Source of the DNA: a bacterium
GTDB taxonomy: Bacteria > Bacillota > Clostridia > Lachnospirales > Lachnospiraceae
Assembly (NCBI GenBank): GCA_023666335.1
Contig: JAMPCE010000004.1
Location: forward strand, 1-64,000
DNA: 64,000 nucleotides
Reading direction: 5' to 3'
A model generated the notes under the pieces. That model did no database searches, had not been told where the DNA came from, and saw only the letters and a program-made list of their open reading frames with translations. Numbering within the stretch: position 1 is the stretch's first letter; the number at the start of each line of letters is the position of its first letter. Of this stretch, positions 62,035 to 64,000 are shown one piece after another. The translations under genes and the position numbers were made by a program.

Positions 62035-63953
62035 AAAGTCCGCCCGCTCCCTGCCGCCCGCTCATACAAGGCCACCGTCTGTCTCGTCACATCGTCCCAA
62101 TCATACTTCCCGCAGATAAAATCCGCGCTTTCTTCCGCCATGCGCCGCGCCTCGTCTGGGTGCGCCAGAAGCCATGCAAGTTTCTCCCGCAGATCCTTTA
62201 CGCTGCCCTTTTGGAACGTAAGCGCCTTATCCTCCACCACCTCGGTATTTTCCCGGATATCGCTGACCAGACAGCAGGCGCCGTAACTCATAGCCTCAAG
62301 GAGCGTCATCGCCATTCCTTCCACGTCGCTTGGCAGCACAAAGGCGTAGGCGTTCGCATAGAGTTCCTCCAGAAGCTGCCCCTGCACAAAATCCGTCATC
62401 AGGATGCGCGCATCCCTCGCCGCCATCTTGTGGATCCGCTCCATATAGCCGAATGCCTGGGAACTTCCCCCGGCGATCACCAGCTTTTTGTCCGTGTCGA
62501 GCTTCAAATAAGCCTCGATCAGATAATGCAGCCCTTTTTCCGGCACGATCCGCCCGAGGAACAGAAAATAACCGTCCTTTTTCAGACCGTACTTTTCTTC
62601 GATCAGGGAGGCGCCCTGTAGAGCAGGTCTGCCTATCCCGTTGGGGATATAAGTCGTCTTTCTGTTGTAAGTATCCGCAAAATACCGCTTTACGTTGTCT
62701 GACAGTACGATGATCTCATCCGCGTACTTTGCCGCCATCCGCTCGCCGAATTTGATCACAAAGGAAGCAAAGTTTCCCCATTTTGCCCGCTGCCAGTCCA
62801 GCCCATGCACCGTCACTACGATCTTTCTTTTCAGAAAATGCGGGAGCCAGAGCATAGCGCACGGACCCTCCGCGTGATAATGGAGCACGTCGTAACGGTG
62901 AAACAGCGCCATGATCGTCGCAAAAAAGGAATAGACAATGGCGTTTAGGCTGCTCCGCTTAAAGGTAGGCACGATGAAGACGCGGACTCCCTTATAAAAC
63001 CTACGCCCTTTCCAGCCGTATTCCTGATCGTATTTTTTGCCGGATACATGATGCCCGTAACGGTTGTAGGCATCCACCTGATGCCCTTGCGCCGCCATGC
63101 GCACAGCCAGTTCTTCCACCACCACCTCGATGCCGCCCTCTCTGGACGGGATCCGCTTGTGGCCGATCATGGCAATGCGCAACTCTTTTCCCCGCTTTTG
63201 CCGAAGCGCCTTTCCCTCTCTGTAAGTATAGTAAACGAAAGCAAAGTTCGTGTTCAGGTAGCGGGGCAGCATACGCCGCGGATCTTTCAGGATGCGGAAC
63301 ACCCATTCCAGACAGAGCTTCTGCATCCACATGGGCGCGCGTTTGGTCGTGCCCGCCGTGAAGTCAAAAGCCGCTCCCACGCCCAGCATCAGCGCATGGA
63401 TCCTGTCACGGTGCTCATACATCCACCACTCCTGCTTGGGCGCGCCCAGCGCCACCCACACAAAATCCGCGCCGCTCTCGTTGATCTTTCTGACGATTTC
63501 CTCGTCCTCTTTCTTCGTCAGTTTCCGGAAAGGCGGAGCATACATGCCGGCGATCTGCAAGTTCGGATAACGAGCTGACAGAGCCGCCCGCAGCGCTTCC
63601 AGCGTCTCCTTTGTGCTGCCGTAAAAATAATGGCGGTATCCCGTCTCCTGCGAGAGATCGAGGATTGCAGGCATCAGGTCCGGACCCGGCACCCGCCTTG
63701 CCTCCGAAAAACCTCTCTTCCTGCTGACAATGGAGAGCGGCTGTCCGTCCGGCAAAGCCATAGCCGCGCTGTTCTGCACATTACGGTAAGCCGGATCCCG
63801 ATAAGCCATCACTGTGGTATGCACGTTGGAAACGCAGATGTAGCTGCCTTTCAACTCCTCAAGATGTTCCGTGAGATAGGCGATGGTATCCTCCATGTTC
63901 GTCACGTTGATGTTTGTCCCTAATATGTTACAGTAAGTCAATTCGTCTTTCAT
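62031..63953 (-). CDS. Fusion of TagA/CpsF/WecG (GT26) and GT4 glycosyltransferases
   Basis: 640 residues. About 1-245 is a WecG/TagA/CpsF domain (NVHTTVMAYRDP, LPDGQPL, YFYGSTKE, WVALGAPKQEWWM), which usually adds ManNAc, ManNAcA or glucose as second sugar on an undecaprenyl-PP-linked primer. About 260-635 is a GT4 domain (IPSREGGIEVVVEEL, YIPNGIGRP, LGRIVPEKG, LPSDVEGMAMTLLEAMS). One protein could therefore add two consecutive sugars. AGGAATGAAAG is the ribosome site and a TATGAT lies at 63975-63980, so this may be the first gene of the run; its -35 would fall at the window edge. Confidence 0.9.
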   Translation of the reverse strand: MKDELTYCNILGTNINVTNMEDTIAYLTEHLEELKGSYICVSNVHTTVMAYRDPAYRNVQNSAAMALPDGQPLSIVSRKRGFSEARRVPGPDLMPAILDLSQETGYRHYFYGSTKETLEALRAALSARYPNLQIAGMYAPPFRKLTKKEDEEIVRKINESGADFVWVALGAPKQEWWMYEHRDRIHALMLGVGAAFDFTAGTTKRAPMWMQKLCLEWVFRILKDPRRMLPRYLNTNFAFVYYTYREGKALRQKRGKELRIAMIGHKRIPSREGGIEVVVEELAVRMAAQGHQVDAYNRYGHHVSGKKYDQEYGWKGRRFYKGVRVFIVPTFKRSSLNAIVYSFFATIMALFHRYDVLHYHAEGPCAMLWLPHFLKRKIVVTVHGLDWQRAKWGNFASFVIKFGERMAAKYADEIIVLSDNVKRYFADTYNRKTTYIPNGIGRPALQGASLIEEKYGLKKDGYFLFLGRIVPEKGLHYLIEAYLKLDTDKKLVIAGGSSQAFGYMERIHKMAARDARILMTDFVQGQLLEELYANAYAFVLPSDVEGMAMTLLEAMSYGACCLVSDIRENTEVVEDKALTFQKGSVKDLREKLAWLLAHPDEARRMAEESADFICGKYDWDDVTRQTVALYERAAGSGRTL

Positions 63954-64000
63954 ATGCTTTCATTCCTATTCTTTATCATATCCGCTAATTTCCGTGACTG

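Noticed and set aside
1..64000. CRISPR arrays, tRNA or rRNA genes, intact insertion sequences, prophage
   Set aside because: No regularly spaced repeats, cloverleaf sequences, complete transposase genes or phage structural genes were seen on either strand.

Overview
The window looks like a chromosomal segment of a Gram-positive Clostridia, most likely Lachnospiraceae. The reasons are AGGAGG-type ribosome sites, a lipobox sulfate-binding protein, a secreted glucosaminidase with bacterial Ig-like repeats, and DUF6056-, DUF2304- and SP_1767-type glycan proteins. Almost everything from 4 kb to the right edge is one very large surface-glycan island. Nearly all of it is on the minus strand, with short gaps or 4-nt stop/start overlaps. 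The family assignment rests on protein style only; no rRNA or marker gene is present.

Layout. (1) 1-3996: a truncated cell-wall glucosaminidase (minus), then a plus-strand MNT nucleotidyltransferase and a decayed HEPN partner. (2) 4009-13620: an operon read leftwards from a good sigma70-like promoter at 13691-13719. It holds a GT2, a Wzx-like flippase, two RfbF-type nucleotidyltransferases, a DUF6056-like membrane protein, RfbH, a large membrane protein with an in-frame G9 tract, and RfbG. RfbF, RfbG and RfbH make CDP-3,6-dideoxy-4-ketohexose. (3) 13753-26000: a sulfation block. A LacI-family regulator faces a plus-strand sulfate ABC transporter (binding protein, CysT, CysW, CysA). Tail to tail with it lie CysQ, CysN-CysC fusion, CysD and three tandem sulfotransferases. 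No sulfate-reduction gene is in the window, so imported sulfate appears to be activated to PAPS for transfer to a glycan and the PAP by-product cleared by CysQ. (4) 26019-34890: an AT-richer block with an FkbM methyltransferase broken at a G8 tract, an epimerase, an Rpn-family scrap, an acetolactate-synthase-like ThDP enzyme, Gfo/Idh oxidoreductase, TIM-barrel isomerase, SDR, a HAD-SIS fusion and a short NeuB without SAF domain; its product is unknown. (5) 35050-50089: a PglK-like ABC flippase, LegB, PtmE, a WbpE/WbpD/WbpB-like trio, two transferases, a CMP-nonulosonate synthetase, two more Gfo/Idh proteins, NeuC/LegG, NeuB/LegI and NeuD-like acyltransferase. This is a nonulosonic acid (legionaminate-like) pathway interleaved with a diacetamido-uronate-like pathway. 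(6) 50106-63953: glycosyltransferases (GT2, GT4, GT-D, TagA/CpsF-GT4 fusion), a second PglK-like flippase, an acetyltransferase, a radical SAM protein and two very large palindromic elements at 60432-60779.

Taken together the window predicts a complex envelope glycan (or several) carrying dideoxy or branched hexose, nonulosonic acid and amino-uronate sugars, decorated with sulfate and methyl groups. Two poly-G tracts are candidates for on/off switching. The most unusual part is the self-contained sulfate import, activation and transfer block inside a Gram-positive glycan island under an apparent LacI-type regulator.
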